A program made the position numbers and the translations under genes. From Campylobacter upsaliensis (GTDB taxonomy: Bacteria > Campylobacterota > Campylobacteria > Campylobacterales > Campylobacteraceae), in contig NZ_LR134372.1 in assembly GCF_900637395.1 (NCBI RefSeq), positions 1,240,001 through 1,304,000 on the forward strand: 64,000 nucleotides of DNA, in the 5' to 3' direction. Below the pieces are notes generated by a model, which ran no database searches, was not told where the DNA came from, and saw nothing but the letters and a program-made list of their open reading frames with translations. Positions 18,033 through 27,474 of the stretch are shown here, in pieces; position 1 is the stretch's first letter; the number at the start of each line of letters is the position of its first letter.

Positions 18033-18848
18033 TTAATATGATGTATTATATTGATGATTTCTATTATGATGTGGCAAAAGCGGCGGTTGATGAACTCTAC
18101 CTCGCTTAAAATCGCCCTCTAAACTCCAAATAGTATCTTGTAAAATCCTCTGTCCCTCCTCGCTTTTTGTGAAATTGATAAATTCTTGCACTTTTTGATT
18201 TTGCAAACCTTTTTTTGTAGGGGCTAATTCCATAGCCTTATACATAGCAAATTCCTTTCCCACCTCAACAAACAAAGCCTCATTTTCTAAAGTCTTTTTC
18301 CAACATGAAGAGCCAATTAAAACATCGATGTTTGGATCTTGCCTCCATAAGCTTAAGGCTTCTTTTGGACCTTTTGCATACACAATAATATTTTTTCTAA
18401 GCTTAGTTAAATTTTCCCCATTTCCCATTTTAAGGGCTATAAATTCATAGCTATTGTGTCCTCCACTCATCGCCATAATTTTAACTTTTTTATCCAAAAG
18501 ATCGTTAAAGGAGGTGATTTTTAGAGGATTGTTAGGACGCACCATTAAATTTGTTTGACACAAATGGATAATGCTAATATCATCTATACTTAAATTTGGC
18601 ACTAATTCAATATACCTCTCCATACTCTTAGCACTTGGTGCATAAAATAAATCCGCATCCTGTCTAGCTTTATAAAGCCAAGTTTTAGAAGGACCGGAAT
18701 TCACAACAACCCTTTCTCCGCTTTTTTTCTCAAATTCTAACGCAAGCTCTCTCATAGCTAAAGCTGCTGGATCTGGTCCATAAAGTAAAATTTCAGCACT
18801 TAATAAACTAGCCATTAAGGTGTTTAAAAATAACAATTTTTTCATCAT
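18033..18848 (-). CDS. Periplasmic substrate-binding protein, AcfC-like
   Basis: This 271-residue exported protein has a signal peptide (to about residue 18, ending LLSA). 'LLYGPDPAALAMRELALEFEKKSGERVVVNSGPS' (read in parts) is the N-terminal lobe of ModA/AcfC-type binding proteins; 'DADLFYAPSAKSMERYI' and 'VLIGSSCW' follow. AcfC is an accessory colonization factor of Vibrio with this fold; the ligand is unknown, perhaps an oxyanion or sulfate ester. The C-terminus is His/Asn-rich ('HQPPLLPHHNRNHQY'). No permease or ATPase gene lies beside it. Two adjacent ATGs are possible starts. Confidence 0.7.
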   Translation of the reverse strand: MMKKLLFLNTLMASLLSAEILLYGPDPAALAMRELALEFEKKSGERVVVNSGPSKTWLYKARQDADLFYAPSAKSMERYIELVPNLSIDDISIIHLCQTNLMVRPNNPLKITSFNDLLDKKVKIMAMSGGHNSYEFIALKMGNGENLTKLRKNIIVYAKGPKEALSLWRQDPNIDVLIGSSCWKKTLENEALFVEVGKEFAMYKAMELAPTKKGLQNQKVQEFINFTKSEEGQRILQDTIWSLEGDFKRGRVHQPPLLPHHNRNHQYNTSY

Positions 18849-18889
18849 ACACCTCTTTCAATCGTTTCATTTATACTAACACTTAAAAG

Positions 18890-20911
18890 TTAATACTCCT
18901 CTTTACATAACCCAGCTTCGACTAAAAAACAAGACGGCTTATAATGCGTTTTTTTATTTTTATCGTATTTTGCGTAACTAAGATAAAGTATATTTTTTGC
19001 CCTTGTTACAGCGACATAAAAAAGCCTTCTTTCTTCCTCTAAACTTCCTCCCCTAGACATTAGTTTTTTGTTGGGAAAACGATTTTGTGCTAAATCTACC
19101 ACAAAAACTAAATCAAACTCAAGCCCCTTACTTGCATGCACACTTAACAAATTCACGCCTTTTCCGCTACTCATTTCACTTGAGCCTAGTGTTAGAAAAT
19201 TATAATATTTATAAACATCGCTATAATTTTTCGCAAATTCTTTTAAAATTCCAAATTTTGCTTCTATCTTTTGTAAATTTTCATTTTTTCTTAGCAAATC
19301 GACCTGCCCTGCTTTATTTGTCGCTCTTTTTGTAGCAAGCTCCTCGCAAATTTCTTTAAAAAATTCATTATTAAAAATGCAATTTAACACTTCTAAAGAA
19401 TGCCTTTTACGCTCCACTTCTTTAAGAAAAAAATAAAGTTTTTCCAAATTTCTCGCACAAAGCTCATTGATTTTAGAAAGTTTTAAGATGGGGTGTGCTT
19501 CAAATTCGCTTTCAAAATGAAAACGCTTTTCATTTGCCAAATCATCTAAATCCGCAAAAAGCCCTAGTTCATAATTTCTTTTTTGATAATTTTTCAAACT
19601 TACACTTTTATCAGGCTCTAAAAAACCCTTAATCAAATTTCCATCTCCAAGCTTTAAAAGTGCGTCAAAAATATCTTTTGCTAAAACTCCCCCCACACCT
19701 TTTGTATATTGTATAAGATGAATAAAAGCCATAATATCTTTGGGATTGACAATTAGAGCCAACATCGCGCAAAATGCTTTAACTTCTAAACTTTCAAAAA
19801 AGCTCCCACTCCCCTTTCTCACACTTGCAATCCCTCGCTCCCTTAAAGCCACTTCCATACCATCAGCACTAGAATTATTACGAAAAATCACAGCGATTTC
19901 CTCCAAATTAATTCCGCTTGTATATATCATTTTAGCGATGTTTTGATATTGAGAAAACAATTCATCAAAAATGAGCAAACTAGGTGCCTTAAATTCATCT
20001 TGACGCGTTACGATAAGCTCTTTTGGATAAAGTCTTTCATTATTTAAAATGACTTTATTAGCAAGGGCTAAAATGCTTTTTGAGGAGCGGTAGTTTTTAT
20101 TGAGTGAAAAAATTTGTGCATCCAAAAAACGCTCCTTAAATCCTCCTATAATGTTAATATCCGCCCCATTAAAAGCATAAATACTTTGGTCATAGTCCCC
20201 CACACAAAATAGACTTTTACTTTCAAATGCCTCGATAAGTGAGCTTTGCAAAGAATTTGTATCTTGATACTCATCAACTAAAATTTCATCAAATTCGTGC
20301 TTTTGGGTCTTTAAAAGCTCTTTTAAATTTAAAAGCAAATCGTTAAAATCCACATAATTAAAACGCTTTTTTTCCTCTTCATATTCTTTTAAAATATCCT
20401 CATAAATTTCCGCGTAAATGCTTTGTTCTGGGTAGTTTTGACAAAACCAAGTGTGAAATTCCTCATTATGAGTTTTATTTTGGAATAAAGAATAAAGTTC
20501 GTATAAAGAGGTGCTTGCGTAGGGATTTATATCGCTTAAATGCGAAAAACGCCGTTTTTCATACACACTTTTAAGTAGGGTTTTTAACTCACTTGCTTGC
20601 TTTAAAATGATGGTTTTATCAGCATTTTTAAGGAGAGTGTAGGCAGTGGAATGAAAGGTGCCGGCTAGAATTTTTCCTGTGATTTTTTTATCAAAATAGC
20701 GTGAAAGACGCATAATCATTTCTTTACTTGCCTTATTGGTAAAGGTTAAAAGCATAATTCTTTCAGGCTTAATGCCCTGCTGTAATAAAAAAGCTATTCT
20801 AGCGACTATGGTAGAAGTTTTACCCGTGCCAGCACTTGCGATGATGAGATTGTGTCCAAAATTTGCTTTAGCAGCTTTTAATTGCTCTTCATTGAGTTTA
20901 GAAAGTGGCAT
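18890..20911 (-). CDS. UvrD/Rep-family ATP-dependent DNA helicase
   Basis: This 673-residue superfamily 1A helicase moves 3' to 5' on DNA in repair or restart. Motif Q/I 'LNEEQLKAAKA' and 'ASAGTGKTSTI' (Walker A, near residue 25), 'LLTFTNKASKEM' (Ia), 'ILVDEYQDTN' (Walker B), 'GDYDQSIYAFNGAD' (III), 'LNKNYRSS' (IV), 'VHASKGLEF' (V) and 'FYVAVTRAKN' (VI) are all present. The length is a little shorter than UvrD/Rep of E. coli at the C-terminus. It is divergent from the plus-strand valS-met run. Whether it is UvrD or Rep by function cannot be told. Confidence 0.92.
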   Translation of the reverse strand: MPLSKLNEEQLKAAKANFGHNLIIASAGTGKTSTIVARIAFLLQQGIKPERIMLLTFTNKASKEMIMRLSRYFDKKITGKILAGTFHSTAYTLLKNADKTIILKQASELKTLLKSVYEKRRFSHLSDINPYASTSLYELYSLFQNKTHNEEFHTWFCQNYPEQSIYAEIYEDILKEYEEEKKRFNYVDFNDLLLNLKELLKTQKHEFDEILVDEYQDTNSLQSSLIEAFESKSLFCVGDYDQSIYAFNGADINIIGGFKERFLDAQIFSLNKNYRSSKSILALANKVILNNERLYPKELIVTRQDEFKAPSLLIFDELFSQYQNIAKMIYTSGINLEEIAVIFRNNSSADGMEVALRERGIASVRKGSGSFFESLEVKAFCAMLALIVNPKDIMAFIHLIQYTKGVGGVLAKDIFDALLKLGDGNLIKGFLEPDKSVSLKNYQKRNYELGLFADLDDLANEKRFHFESEFEAHPILKLSKINELCARNLEKLYFFLKEVERKRHSLEVLNCIFNNEFFKEICEELATKRATNKAGQVDLLRKNENLQKIEAKFGILKEFAKNYSDVYKYYNFLTLGSSEMSSGKGVNLLSVHASKGLEFDLVFVVDLAQNRFPNKKLMSRGGSLEEERRLFYVAVTRAKNILYLSYAKYDKNKKTHYKPSCFLVEAGLCKEEY

Positions 20912-20981
20912 TCTTCTCCTTAAAATAAAAGGCGTAATTATAAAAAAATTTGCTTAAAAAATGAAATTTTGACTTTCTTAT

Positions 20982-20989
20982 TGTATAAT
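20982..20989 (+). promoter_or_regulatory. -10 element heading the 21025-26490 run
   Basis: CTTATTGTATAATATAG carries a perfect TATAAT (20984-20989) preceded directly by TG. Predicted start is near 20996, leaving about 29 nt with AAGGA before the ATG at 21025. It may drive the membrane protein gene, valS, metN and metI together. Confidence 0.55.
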
Positions 20990-21024
20990 ATAGATTTTAT
21001 TTTATTTAAATTTAAGGAAAAGAA

Positions 21025-21954
21025 ATGAATGTTAAGGTTTTTTCTATTTTAATAGCCATATTAATCGCTTTAATTTTCGCACTTGGCGGGACTTATTATT
21101 ATCTTTTTGAGCGTGATACAAGTAGTGCAGTCAATCAAACTCCTACAATTCAAACCCAACAACAAACTCTCCCACAAGAGCCACAACAAAAAGAACAAGA
21201 TTTCATTCAAGAAACAAATACTAGCTTAAGCCCTATTTTGCCAACACAAATACAAGAGCAAACGCAGGTAGATCTTAATCACACAGTAAAACAAGAAGAG
21301 AAAAAAGAAGAACCTAAGCTCACAAAACAAGAAGAAAACAAAAAGCCAATCGAGCAGCCAAAACAAGCCATTAAAGAAGTAAAAGATATAAAGAAAAAAG
21401 AGCCTCAGCAAAGCGTAAAAAAAGAAGAAAGAAAGAAAGAAAGAAATCAAAAGCAAATTCGCCTAAGCACCATAAAAGAATATCAGCAAAAAGGTAAAGA
21501 TAGCCGTTTTGAGCCAAAGCTTAGTTCTGAAACGATGAAGGTTTATGTGATGCACGGCAAAGCCTTGACTCAATATAGAATCGAGCTTTTAGAAGATATG
21601 CTTATCCCTGTTCAATCAAGGGCGCAAGATTATAACTTAACCGTTTTTATAGAAATGCTACCAAAACATAAAATGAATATAAGCATTTACAACAAAGATA
21701 TTATTTTTTCTCATATGAAAAAAGCTTATAGATACATTGATATTAAACAATTAGCCCCGCATCTTGGCAATCTTAATGAATTAAATTCAAAGGTTAAAAG
21801 AGAAGAGATTATCGAAAGGATAGAATTTAAAAGTGATGAGGAATTTAAGGGAAGCGATTTTGCTAAGCATATTAAAAGCTTAAAGAGAAGGCTCGAAACA
21901 GCTCAATTTTTCTTCCCTTTTACAGAAATCATTGAAATCAAATCTCAAAAATAG
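21025..21954 (+). CDS. Membrane-anchored periplasmic protein of unknown function
   Basis: At 309 residues it has one N-terminal membrane helix (about 5-28) and no cleavage site that looks strong, then a Gln/Glu/Lys-rich low-complexity linker (about 35-165, with repeated Lys/Glu runs), and an ordered C-terminal domain (about 170-309) containing 'MKVYVMHGKALTQYRIELLEDMLIP' in parts. The linker resembles those of TonB- or FtsN-like proteins that span the periplasm, but no known domain is recognisable. valS follows after 12 bases. I recall a similar gene beside valS in C. jejuni. Confidence 0.72.
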   Translation: MNVKVFSILIAILIALIFALGGTYYYLFERDTSSAVNQTPTIQTQQQTLPQEPQQKEQDFIQETNTSLSPILPTQIQEQTQVDLNHTVKQEEKKEEPKLTKQEENKKPIEQPKQAIKEVKDIKKKEPQQSVKKEERKKERNQKQIRLSTIKEYQQKGKDSRFEPKLSSETMKVYVMHGKALTQYRIELLEDMLIPVQSRAQDYNLTVFIEMLPKHKMNISIYNKDIIFSHMKKAYRYIDIKQLAPHLGNLNELNSKVKREEIIERIEFKSDEEFKGSDFAKHIKSLKRRLETAQFFFPFTEIIEIKSQK

Positions 21955-21966
21955 GAATTTTTCTCA

Positions 21967-24579
21967 ATGTATGATAAAAATTTAGAAAAAAAATACTATG
22001 AGCTTTGTGAAAAACGCGGATATTTTGAGATAGATTCAAACAAAAGCATACAAAAAGAGGGTAAAAATTTCTGCATTATGATGCCTCCACCTAATGTAAC
22101 AGGCGTTTTGCACATTGGGCATGCTCTTACTTTTACCCTGCAAGATATTATCACGCGTTATAAAAGAATGGATGGCTACAAAACGCTTTATCAGCCCGGA
22201 CTTGACCACGCAGGTATCGCTACACAAAATGTCGTAGAAAAGCAACTTTTGGCACAAGGCATTACAAAAGAAGAGCTTGGAAGAGAAAAATTTATAGAAA
22301 AAGTGTGGGAATGGAAAGAACAAAGTGGGGGCAAAATTTTAGAACAAATGCGGACACTTGGTATAACTCCGGCGTGGAGTCGTTTGCGTTTTACTATGGA
22401 TGATGGCTTGGCAAATGCCGTTAAAAAAGCCTTTGTAAAGCTTTATGATGAAAAGCTCATTGTGCGGGGAAATTATATGGTAAATTGGTGCACTCACGAT
22501 GGTGCTTTAAGCGATATAGAAGTCGAATATAAAGAAAACAAAGGCAAACTTTATCACATTAAATATTTTTTAAAAGATAGTGAAGAATTTCTTATCGTTG
22601 CTACAACTCGCCCTGAAACTTTTTTCGGCGATACGGCAGTAATGGTGCATCCTGATGATGAAAGATATGCTAAATTTGTAGGAAAAGAGGTCGTTTTGCC
22701 TCTAAGTAAAAAAACTATTAAAATTATCGCTGATGAATCTGTGGAAAAAGACTTTGGAACAGGTGTAGTAAAGGTAACTCCAGCACACGATATGAATGAT
22801 TATGAGGTGGGTTTAAGACACCATTTAGAATTTCTTAGCGTTTTTGACGAAAAAGGAATTTTAAATGAGCATTGTTTGGAATTTATGGGTTTAGAAAGAC
22901 TTGAAGCGAGAGAAAAAATAGTCCAAAAACTCGAAAATTTAGGTTTTATCGAAAAGATAGAAGAGCATCATAATCAAGTGGGCTATTGCTATCGTTGTAA
23001 TAATATTGTAGAGCCTTATATCTCTAAACAATGGTTTGTCAAAAAAGAAATCGCTCAAAAAAGCATAGAAAAAGTCGCTTTAAATAAGACGCAATTTTAC
23101 CCTAGCCACTGGGTCAATAGCTTTAATGCTTGGATGCGAGATTTGCGTGATTGGTGTATTTCAAGGCAGCTTTGGTGGGGACATCAAATTCCTGTTTATT
23201 ACTGCGAGTGTGGATGTGAGTGGGCAAGTGAAGATACACCCAAATCTTGCCCAAAATGTGGCAGTACTAATTTTCATCAAGACCCTGATGTCTTAGATAC
23301 TTGGTTTAGCTCAGGTCTTTGGGCTATGAGCACACTTGGCTGGGGTAATAAGGACTGGGGCAAGGATCAATTTTGGTTTGAAAAAGATTTGAGGGAATTT
23401 TACCCCAACTCCTTGCTTATTACTGCTTTTGACATTTTATTTTTCTGGGTCGCTAGAATGATGTTTCAAAGCACAAACGCCCTAGAAGAACTTCCTTTTA
23501 AGCATATTTATTTACACGCTTTAGTCAAAGATGAGCAAGGACGCAAAATGAGCAAAAGTCTTGGTAATGTCATTGACCCAAATGAAAGCATTAAAACTTA
23601 TAGTGCTGATATTTTGCGTTTTACTCTTGCTTTGCTAGCGGTGCAAGGACGCGATATAAAATTAAGCGAAGATAAGCTTTTGCAAGTAAGGAATTTTACA
23701 AACAAAATTTACAATGCGACAAATTATCTTCTTTTAAACGAAAACAAATTTGAAGATTTAGAAAACATTACTATTCAAAGTGAGCTTGCTAAATTTATTA
23801 ACGCAAAATTTCAAGAATGCCTCAAACAAGTAAGAGAAAATTTAGAAAACTACCGCTTTAATGATGCGGCAAATTATCTTTACAGATTTTTTTGGGACGA
23901 TTTTTGTGATTGGGGGATCGAGCTTAGTAAGGCACAAAAAAGTAGCGTTAAAGAGCTTGGAAGCATTTTTAAAGAAGCCTTAAAAGCCTTGCATCCTTTT
24001 ATGCCTTTTATAAGTGAATATGCCTACCATAAATTAAGTGGAAGTGAGCTTGAAAATAGTGCTTCGATTATGATAAGTGCTTATCCAAATTTAGGTAACA
24101 AAGATGAAAAAATAGAACGCATTTTTTCTTTATTAATAGAAAGTATCATTAGCATACGCCGAGCAAAAAGCTTAATCGAGCTTGGTAATGCTAAGATTGA
24201 AAAGGCTTATATTAAGCTTAATAATTCTGCTATGCAAAGCGAGATAGAAAAATATCAACATTTCATAACTCTTCTTGCAAAATGTGAAAGTGTAGAATTT
24301 ATAAGCGAAAAATTAAACAACGCCATTTGTGATGTGAGTGAAAATTTAGAAATTAACATTAAGCTTGACAATATAGATTTAAGTGCGATTATTTCAAGGC
24401 TTGAAAATCAAAAAATAAAGCTAGAAAAAGAATTTACTAAAATCAACGCAATGTTAAGCAATGAAAAATTCCTATCCAAAGCACCAAAAGACATTATCCT
24501 ACAAAATCAAAATGCCTTAAATAATCTTAAAGAGCAATTTGAAAAGGTGCAGATGGAACTTAAAAATTTAAGGGGTTAA
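21967..24579 (+). CDS. valS: Valyl-tRNA synthetase
   Basis: This class I synthetase of 870 residues charges tRNA-Val. '[15 protein letters not shown]' contains the HIGH motif (about 40-55), and '[10 protein letters not shown]' is the KMSKS loop (about 520). The CP1 editing domain (about 180-340) has '[14 protein letters not shown]'. '[11 protein letters not shown]' and two CxxC pairs ('CECGCEW' and 'CPKCG') indicate a zinc-binding insert. A C-terminal coiled-coil arm (about 810-870) is present. It is followed after one base by metN. Confidence 0.97.
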   Translation: MYDKNLEKKYYELCEKRGYFEIDSNKSIQKEGKNFCIMMPPPNVTGVLHIGHALTFTLQDIITRYKRMDGYKTLYQPGLDHAGIATQNVVEKQLLAQGITKEELGREKFIEKVWEWKEQSGGKILEQMRTLGITPAWSRLRFTMDDGLANAVKKAFVKLYDEKLIVRGNYMVNWCTHDGALSDIEVEYKENKGKLYHIKYFLKDSEEFLIVATTRPETFFGDTAVMVHPDDERYAKFVGKEVVLPLSKKTIKIIADESVEKDFGTGVVKVTPAHDMNDYEVGLRHHLEFLSVFDEKGILNEHCLEFMGLERLEAREKIVQKLENLGFIEKIEEHHNQVGYCYRCNNIVEPYISKQWFVKKEIAQKSIEKVALNKTQFYPSHWVNSFNAWMRDLRDWCISRQLWWGHQIPVYYCECGCEWASEDTPKSCPKCGSTNFHQDPDVLDTWFSSGLWAMSTLGWGNKDWGKDQFWFEKDLREFYPNSLLITAFDILFFWVARMMFQSTNALEELPFKHIYLHALVKDEQGRKMSKSLGNVIDPNESIKTYSADILRFTLALLAVQGRDIKLSEDKLLQVRNFTNKIYNATNYLLLNENKFEDLENITIQSELAKFINAKFQECLKQVRENLENYRFNDAANYLYRFFWDDFCDWGIELSKAQKSSVKELGSIFKEALKALHPFMPFISEYAYHKLSGSELENSASIMISAYPNLGNKDEKIERIFSLLIESIISIRRAKSLIELGNAKIEKAYIKLNNSAMQSEIEKYQHFITLLAKCESVEFISEKLNNAICDVSENLEINIKLDNIDLSAIISRLENQKIKLEKEFTKINAMLSNEKFLSKAPKDIILQNQNALNNLKEQFEKVQMELKNLRG

Positions 24580-24580
24580 T

Positions 24581-25588
24581 TTGATAAAAATACAAAATTT
24601 GCAAAAATATTATGGTAAAGAGCTGGTTATCAACGATGTTTCTTTGGAGATTAAAAAAGGTGAAATTTGTGCCATAGTGGGACATAGTGGAGCTGGTAAA
24701 TCTACACTCTTAAGGTGCATTAATGGGCTTGAGACCTACCAAAAAGGTAGTCTTAAGGTTTTTGATTTAGAAATTAAAGACCTCCTTGAAAATGAGCCTG
24801 AAAAGCTTAAAAATTTAAGAAAAGATGTGGGAATGATTTTTCAAAATTTCGCCCTAATGAATCGCAAAAATGTTTTTGAAAATATTGCTATGCCATTAAG
24901 AACGCACTATACCCAGTGTAAAATGATGGCGAGTTTGTTTAGAAAAGATTACATGAGTGAAAATGATATTAAAAAGAGAATTAATGAGCTTTTGGACATT
25001 GTGGGTTTAAGTCATAAAAAAAATTCTTATCCTAAAGAATTAAGTGGAGGACAAAAACAAAGAGTTGCTATTGCAAGAGCCTTAGCGCTTAATCCTAAAA
25101 TTTTATTAAGCGATGAAGCGACCTCGGCACTTGACCCTAACACGACTAAAAATATTTTAGAGCTTATCCTTAAAATCAATAAAGAATTTGGCATTAGCGT
25201 TGTTTTAGTAACACACGAAATGGAAGTTGTCAAGGATATAGCGCAAAAAGCTATTTTGCTCGAACACGGACAAATTATTGGTAGCGGAAAAATTGATGAG
25301 CTATTTTTAAAGCCTAATGCTAAGATGAGAGAATTTTTGGGAGAAAGCGATTTTTTACCAGAAAATGGACTAAATATCAAGCTTTATTTTCCTAAGGAAG
25401 TCGCTCAAAATAGCGTTATAACTCATATGGCAAGGACATTAAATATCGATTTTAACATCGTGTGGGGTAAAATTGAAAAACTCAACGGCGTGGCTTTAGG
25501 AAATTTGGTCATTAATATTGATGAAAAAGATAGGGAAGAAGTTTTAGCTTATATAGAAAAAAGTGGTGTTTTATGGGAGATGGTTTAA
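24581..25588 (+). CDS. metN: Methionine ABC transporter ATP-binding protein
   Basis: MetN (335 residues) energises methionine uptake. The ABC domain has Walker A '[11 protein letters not shown]' (about 36-46), '[15 protein letters not shown]' and Walker B '[13 protein letters not shown]'. The C-terminal ~80 residues form a NIL/ACT-like domain that binds methionine and inhibits transport (trans-inhibition) in E. coli. The start is TTG at 24581, one base after the valS stop, with AGGGG upstream; no better ATG is in place. There is an insert of about 20 residues ('[20 protein letters not shown]') after the Q-loop. The stop overlaps the metI ATG. Confidence 0.93.
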   Translation: MIKIQNLQKYYGKELVINDVSLEIKKGEICAIVGHSGAGKSTLLRCINGLETYQKGSLKVFDLEIKDLLENEPEKLKNLRKDVGMIFQNFALMNRKNVFENIAMPLRTHYTQCKMMASLFRKDYMSENDIKKRINELLDIVGLSHKKNSYPKELSGGQKQRVAIARALALNPKILLSDEATSALDPNTTKNILELILKINKEFGISVVLVTHEMEVVKDIAQKAILLEHGQIIGSGKIDELFLKPNAKMREFLGESDFLPENGLNIKLYFPKEVAQNSVITHMARTLNIDFNIVWGKIEKLNGVALGNLVINIDEKDREEVLAYIEKSGVLWEMV

Positions 25589-26490
25589 TGGGTGAATTTT
25601 TGACTAGATTGACTGGTTTTTTTACTGAAAGTTCTTGGCAGGGTATGAAGGAAACGCTTGTGGCTTCTGTTACAAATTTTTCTCAAAATTATGATTTGAT
25701 TTTGAAACAAGCCTTAAATGAAACGATTTATATGAGCTTGATGAGTGTTTTTGTGGGCTTTTTGTTGGCTATTATTCCAGGGATTTTACTTGCGATTTGG
25801 GGTCGTGATGGTATTAGAGAGAATTCCTTTGCTTACGCTATTTTGGATTTTATTACAAATATTTTAAGGGCTTTCCCCTTTCTTATTCTTATCATCGTGC
25901 TTTTGCCGCTTTCTAAAATCGTTGTTGGCACAAGCATAGGAACAGATGCTGTTATCACCCCTCTTTCCATAGGTATAGCACCTTACTTGGCTAAAATGAT
26001 TGAAAGTGCTTTTAAAGAGGTCGATAAGGGTGTTATAGAGGCAGCAAAATCCTATGGTTCTAGTGATATACAAATCATTTTTAAGGTCATTTTCGTAGAA
26101 GCCCTGCCAAATATCATTGGTGGCTTAACCCTAACTTTAATTTTTACCATAGGTTTTTCGGCTCTTGCTGGGACAATTGGCGGTGGAGGACTTGGCGATG
26201 TAGCGATTCGCTATGGTTATGAGCGTTTTGATAGCGTGATGATGATACAAACTGTTGTTATTTTGCTAATTTTAGTGCAAATGGTGCAAATTTTAGGTAA
26301 TTTCTTTTATGCTTGGACTAAGGATTGCAAAGAAATTTACATTATCGTGGGGCTTATTTTGATTGATTTGGCTAAGATAATATTTGATTTCTATCATCAA
26401 GAGAATGTAGTACTCGAAGTCTCATTGGGAATTATTTTAAGCTTAATTTTAGTTTTTAAAATAAAAAAGCAGAGAAATTTAAATAATTAA
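25588..26490 (+). CDS. metI: Methionine ABC transporter permease
   Basis: I chose ATG 25588, which overlaps the metN stop (TAATG) and has GGAGATGG upstream; an in-frame ATG at 25573 lacks a good ribosome site. The protein (300 residues) contains the five-helix MetI core with the coupling helix 'EAAKSYGSSDIQIIFKVIFVEALP' (EAA loop, in two parts). It is longer than the ~217-residue E. coli MetI: about 45 extra residues at the N-terminus and a C-terminal tail (from about 250) with two further hydrophobic segments ('IYIIVGLILIDLAKIIF' and 'LGIILSLILVFKI'). Confidence 0.9.
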   Translation: MGEFLTRLTGFFTESSWQGMKETLVASVTNFSQNYDLILKQALNETIYMSLMSVFVGFLLAIIPGILLAIWGRDGIRENSFAYAILDFITNILRAFPFLILIIVLLPLSKIVVGTSIGTDAVITPLSIGIAPYLAKMIESAFKEVDKGVIEAAKSYGSSDIQIIFKVIFVEALPNIIGGLTLTLIFTIGFSALAGTIGGGGLGDVAIRYGYERFDSVMMIQTVVILLILVQMVQILGNFFYAWTKDCKEIYIIVGLILIDLAKIIFDFYHQENVVLEVSLGIILSLILVFKIKKQRNLNN

Positions 26491-26513
26491 TATTATATTA
26501 ATAATTTTTAAGT

Positions 26514-26519
26514 TAGAAT
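26514..26519 (+). promoter_or_regulatory. -10 element of the metQ leader transcript
   Basis: AAGTTAGAATCAAAC contains TAGAAT. Start is predicted near 26526, about 25 nt before the leader peptide ATG and 15 nt before its AAGGA. An AT-only inverted repeat with a T-run (about 26487-26509) just upstream could end the metI transcript. Confidence 0.45.
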
Positions 26520-26551
26520 CAAACCTAATTAATTTTTTGAAAGGATAAGCT

Positions 26552-26572
26552 ATGATGTCTCAGATGTTTTAG
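26552..26572 (+). CDS. Methionine-rich leader peptide MMSQMF
   Basis: AAGGA (26541-26545) precedes ATG-ATG-TCT-CAG-ATG-TTT-TAG, a six-residue peptide with three methionines. It lies in the leader of the first metQ gene and its stop codon touches a stable hairpin. This is the layout of amino-acid-responsive leader peptides: ribosomes slowed at Met codons would change folding of the RNA downstream. Six codons is very short, so chance is possible, but the strong Shine-Dalgarno site, the Met content and the met gene context agree. Confidence 0.5.
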   Translation: MMSQMF

Positions 26573-26607
26573 CCTGACTATCTTAAAAACTCTTTCTGGT
26601 AGTCAGG
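26573..26607 (+). promoter_or_regulatory. Leader hairpin between the Met-rich peptide and metQ
   Basis: CCTGACTA (26573-26580) pairs perfectly with TAGTCAGG (26600-26607), an 8-bp stem with a 19-nt loop. It is not followed by a T-run, so it is not itself an intrinsic terminator. The 5' arm starts right after the leader TAG, so a terminating ribosome would cover it. A direct repeat GATAAGC occurs before the leader ATG and again after the hairpin (about 26614). Confidence 0.5.
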
Positions 26608-26649
26608 GCGTAAGATAAGCAAGCACAATGACTTAAAGAAAGGAAAAAA

Positions 26650-27423
26650 ATGAAAATCAAAACACTACTTTTAGTAAGCCTTTTAGGCTTTACTCTTAAT
26701 TTAAATGCCGCAGAAAAAATTGTTGTCGCAGCGACTCCTGTTCCACACGCTGAGATTTTAAATCAGGTTAAAGAAGATTTAAAGAAAGAGGGTTACACTC
26801 TTGTGGTAAAAGAATTTACCGATTATGTCTTGCCAAATCTTGCCACAGATAATGGTGAAGTCGATGCAAATTTCTTTCAGCATACGCCTTATTTAGAAGA
26901 ATTCAATAAAAGCAGGGGTACGAAACTTGTCAAAGTTGCAAGTGTTCACATTGAGCCTATGGCTGTGTATTCTAAAAAATATAAGAGCTTTGATGAATTA
27001 AAAGATGGTGCTAAAATTGCCGTTCCAAATGACCCAACTAACGAAAGTAGAGCTTTAGATATTATTGCAAAAGCAGGACTTGTAAGCTTTAACGATAAGC
27101 CTTTAAAAACCCCACTTGACATCGTGGATAATCCTAAAAAGCTTCAATTTGTAGAGCTTAAAGCCGCACAATTACCTCGTGCTTTGAGCGATGTTGATGT
27201 TGCGGTGATTAATTCAAATTATGCTCTTTTGGCAAATTTAAGTCCTGTAAAAGATTCTATTTTTATCGAGGATAAAGATAGTCCTTATGCCAATGTTTTA
27301 GTTGTTAAGGAAGGTAAGGAACAAGATTCTAAGATTAAAGCCCTTGCAAAAGTTCTTCAAAGTGAAAAGATAAAGAAATTTATCGCAGAAAAATACGACG
27401 GCGCTGTTGTACCAGCTTTCTAA
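26650..27423 (+). CDS. metQ: Methionine-binding protein MetQ, copy 1
   Basis: This NlpA/MetQ-family periplasmic receptor of 257 residues has a signal peptide (about 1-20, 'LNLNAAEK' boundary) without a lipobox Cys, so it is probably soluble rather than a lipoprotein. Family segments include 'VVAATPVPHAEIL', 'DANFFQHTPYLEEFN', 'IAVPNDPTNESRALDI' and 'AQLPRAL'. It is the first of three tandem copies downstream of metNI and behind the Met-rich leader. A strong terminator follows its stop, so this copy is probably made in excess over copies 2 and 3, as is usual for binding proteins. Confidence 0.92.
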   Translation: MKIKTLLLVSLLGFTLNLNAAEKIVVAATPVPHAEILNQVKEDLKKEGYTLVVKEFTDYVLPNLATDNGEVDANFFQHTPYLEEFNKSRGTKLVKVASVHIEPMAVYSKKYKSFDELKDGAKIAVPNDPTNESRALDIIAKAGLVSFNDKPLKTPLDIVDNPKKLQFVELKAAQLPRALSDVDVAVINSNYALLANLSPVKDSIFIEDKDSPYANVLVVKEGKEQDSKIKALAKVLQSEKIKKFIAEKYDGAVVPAF

Positions 27424-27429
27424 TCCTTT

Positions 27430-27452
27430 CCCCGACTAAATCGGGGATTTTT
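27430..27452 (+). terminator. Rho-independent terminator after metQ copy 1
   Basis: CCCCGA (27430-27435) and TCGGGG (27441-27446) form a G+C-rich stem with loop CTAAA, followed by ATTTTT. It lies inside the metQ run, so it would reduce expression of the second and third copies. Confidence 0.8.
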
Positions 27453-27474
27453 CCATAATAATGAGGAAACTTCC

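Noticed and set aside
26573-26607. SAM riboswitch or intrinsic terminator at the metQ leader
   Set aside because: I see only a single 8-bp stem, no SAM-riboswitch-like multi-stem core and no T-run after the stem.
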